Shown: positions 37,050 through 37,935 of the stretch, in pieces
Numbering within the stretch: the first letter of the stretch is position 1
How the letters are laid out: every line of letters begins with the position of its first letter
Assembly: GCA_964561475.1 (NCBI GenBank)
Contig: CAZLPU010000047.1
Coordinates: 1 to 37,935 of the forward strand
Length of the DNA stretch: 37,935 nucleotides
Origin: CAYUYV01 sp964561475
GTDB taxonomy: Bacteria > Pseudomonadota > Alphaproteobacteria > JAJFIK01
Reading direction: 5' to 3'
Translations under genes and position numbers: made by a program
The notes under the pieces: model-generated
Database searches by the model: none
Told to the model about the DNA's origin: nothing
Seen by the model: only the letters and a program-made list of their open reading frames with translations

Positions 37050-37935
37050 CCGTCAGGCAGACCCGCAACGGAACAAAGGCCCGACCGGACATGAAGGTCA
37101 GTTCGGACATGAAAGCCAGGCCTGACACGATAGAAACTGCACGGGCGTTTCTCGATCGCCAGGCCCGCAACGCCGCATTGCTCTCCCAGGCAGGCGTTTA
37201 TCGGGAGACGGACGAACATGATGCCTGCGGCGTGGGCATGGTGGTCTCGGTTGACGGCACTCCCCGACGGGACGTGATCGACCGGGCAATCGAAGCGCTG
37301 AAATCGATCTGGCACCGGGGCGCGGTCGCCTCCGACGGCAAGACCGGTGACGGCGCGGGCATTCACGTGCAGGTCTCCCAGGCATTCTTCCGGGACTGTG
37401 TGCGCCAGACGGGACACGAGGCGGGAGATTCCCGTGTCGGGATCGGCATGATCTTCCTGCCCCGGACGGACTATGCCGCCCAGGAGGCCTGCCGCACCAT
37501 TGTCGAGAGCGAGATCCTGTCGGCGGGTTATTATCTCTATGGCTGGCGGCAAGTGCCCCTCGATGTGAGCGTTATCGGTGCCCGCGCCCTGGAAAGCCGT
37601 CCGGAAATCGAGCAGGTGATGTTTGCCTGTGGCGACGGGCTTGGCCTGAAAAAACTGGACCGGGAACTGTACCTCGTCCGCAGACGGATAGAGAAGCGGA
37701 TCCAGGAGAAGGGGATCAAGGATTTCTACATCTGCTCCCTGTCCACCAGTTCGCTGATCTACAAGGGCATGTTCCTGGCCGAACAGTTGTCGGTGTTTTA
37801 TCCGGATCTGGCGGATGAGCGGTTCGTTTCCTCCTTCGCGATCTACCACCAGCGCTATTCCACCAACACCACACCCCATTGGCGGCTGGCCCAACCCTTC
37901 CGCATGCTGGCCCATAACGGAGAGATCAACACGCT
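37046..37935 (+). CDS. gltB: Glutamate synthase large subunit, 5' part only
   Basis: The first 296 codons of the alpha subunit; the gene runs off the window. GltB releases ammonia from glutamine in its N-terminal class II amidotransferase domain and uses it to make glutamate from 2-oxoglutarate. The nucleophile is Cys61 in HDACGVGMVVS, exposed after propeptide removal, so the propeptide is 60 residues, long for the family. Further domain blocks are SIWHRGAVASDGKTGDGAGIHV, IYHQRYSTNTTPHWRLAQPFRMLAHNGEINT. The propeptide contains three imperfect 18-nt repeats (37082-37135). The start ATG overlaps the gltD stop as ATGA. Confidence 0.97.
   Translation, partial: MTVRQTRNGTKARPDMKVSSDMKARPDTIETARAFLDRQARNAALLSQAGVYRETDEHDACGVGMVVSVDGTPRRDVIDRAIEALKSIWHRGAVASDGKTGDGAGIHVQVSQAFFRDCVRQTGHEAGDSRVGIGMIFLPRTDYAAQEACRTIVESEILSAGYYLYGWRQVPLDVSVIGARALESRPEIEQVMFACGDGLGLKKLDRELYLVRRRIEKRIQEKGIKDFYICSLSTSSLIYKGMFLAEQLSVFYPDLADERFVSSFAIYHQRYSTNTTPHWRLAQPFRMLAHNGEINT
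37082..37135 (+). repeat. Three imperfect 18-nt repeats in the gltB propeptide
   Basis: Consecutive hexapeptides RPDMKV, SSDMKA and RPDTIE are encoded by related 18-nt units sharing CGGACATGAA in the first two. The frame is kept, and the repeats lie upstream of the catalytic Cys. Confidence 0.6.

Noticed and set aside
1..37935. CRISPR arrays, insertion sequences, integrases, attachment sites or phage genes
   Set aside because: None seen on either strand. The only tRNA is not flanked by an integrase or a repeated tRNA end.

Overview
The window is high-GC chromosomal DNA of an alphaproteobacterium. The case rests on gene content and order: a same-strand block rnd - lptC - lptA - lptB - rpoN - hpf (long form) - ptsN, a HisZ-dependent histidine pathway (hisS-hisZ-hisG), an Hsp20/DUF1150 pair, an NDUFA9-like reductase and gltD-gltB. 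I cannot name the genus from the sequence alone. There is no phage, IS element, CRISPR array or rRNA; it reads as an ordinary core-genome segment with several uncharacterised envelope or accessory genes.

Layout. 1-345: a palindromic intergenic repeat. 346-1080 (-): secreted protein of unknown function. 1081-1863: gene-free, with several inverted repeats. 1864-3933 (+): mnmC. 3934-5616: AT-richer stretch leading into an orphan, mostly disordered protein, closed by a bidirectional terminator at 5648-5674. 5722-8847 (-): DsbD/ScsB-type membrane reductase followed by a periplasmic redoxin. 9057-15736 (+): CurA-like oxidoreductase, GNAT acetyltransferase, two exported unknowns, a second GNAT, beta-carbonic anhydrase and an M20 peptidase. 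15866-17785 (+): alkylsulfatase-type metallo-beta-lactamase protein. 17886-18104 (-): 72-aa unknown protein behind a striking structured leader. 18407-18892 (+): exported YHS protein. 19204-23716 (+): hisS-hisZ-hisG. 23852-24654 (+): hsp20 and DUF1150, with a clear terminator. 24735-31986 (-): ptsN, hpf, rpoN, lptB, lptA, lptC, rnd. 32340-32857 (-): small unknown gene and tRNA-Leu(CAG), both with recognisable sigma-70-type promoters. 33146-34117 (+): NDUFA9-like. 34248-35066 (-): uppP. 35619-37935 (+): gltD and the start of gltB, which runs off the window.

Functional groups. LptC/A/B build the lipopolysaccharide transport bridge and UppP recycles the undecaprenyl carrier, so cell-envelope assembly is well represented. 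RpoN, PtsN and GltBD belong to nitrogen control and ammonia assimilation. HisS, HisZ and HisG couple histidyl-tRNA formation and the first step of histidine synthesis. DsbD/ScsB plus redoxin looks like a periplasmic thiol-reducing relay.

No wholly new multi-gene system is evident. The best leads are the mutually exclusive RNA structures upstream of the 72-aa gene (18135-18228), short in-frame tandem repeats inserted in conserved enzymes (mnmC, hisG, gltB), an extended HisG co-occurring with HisZ, and the orphan disordered protein at 4600-5616.
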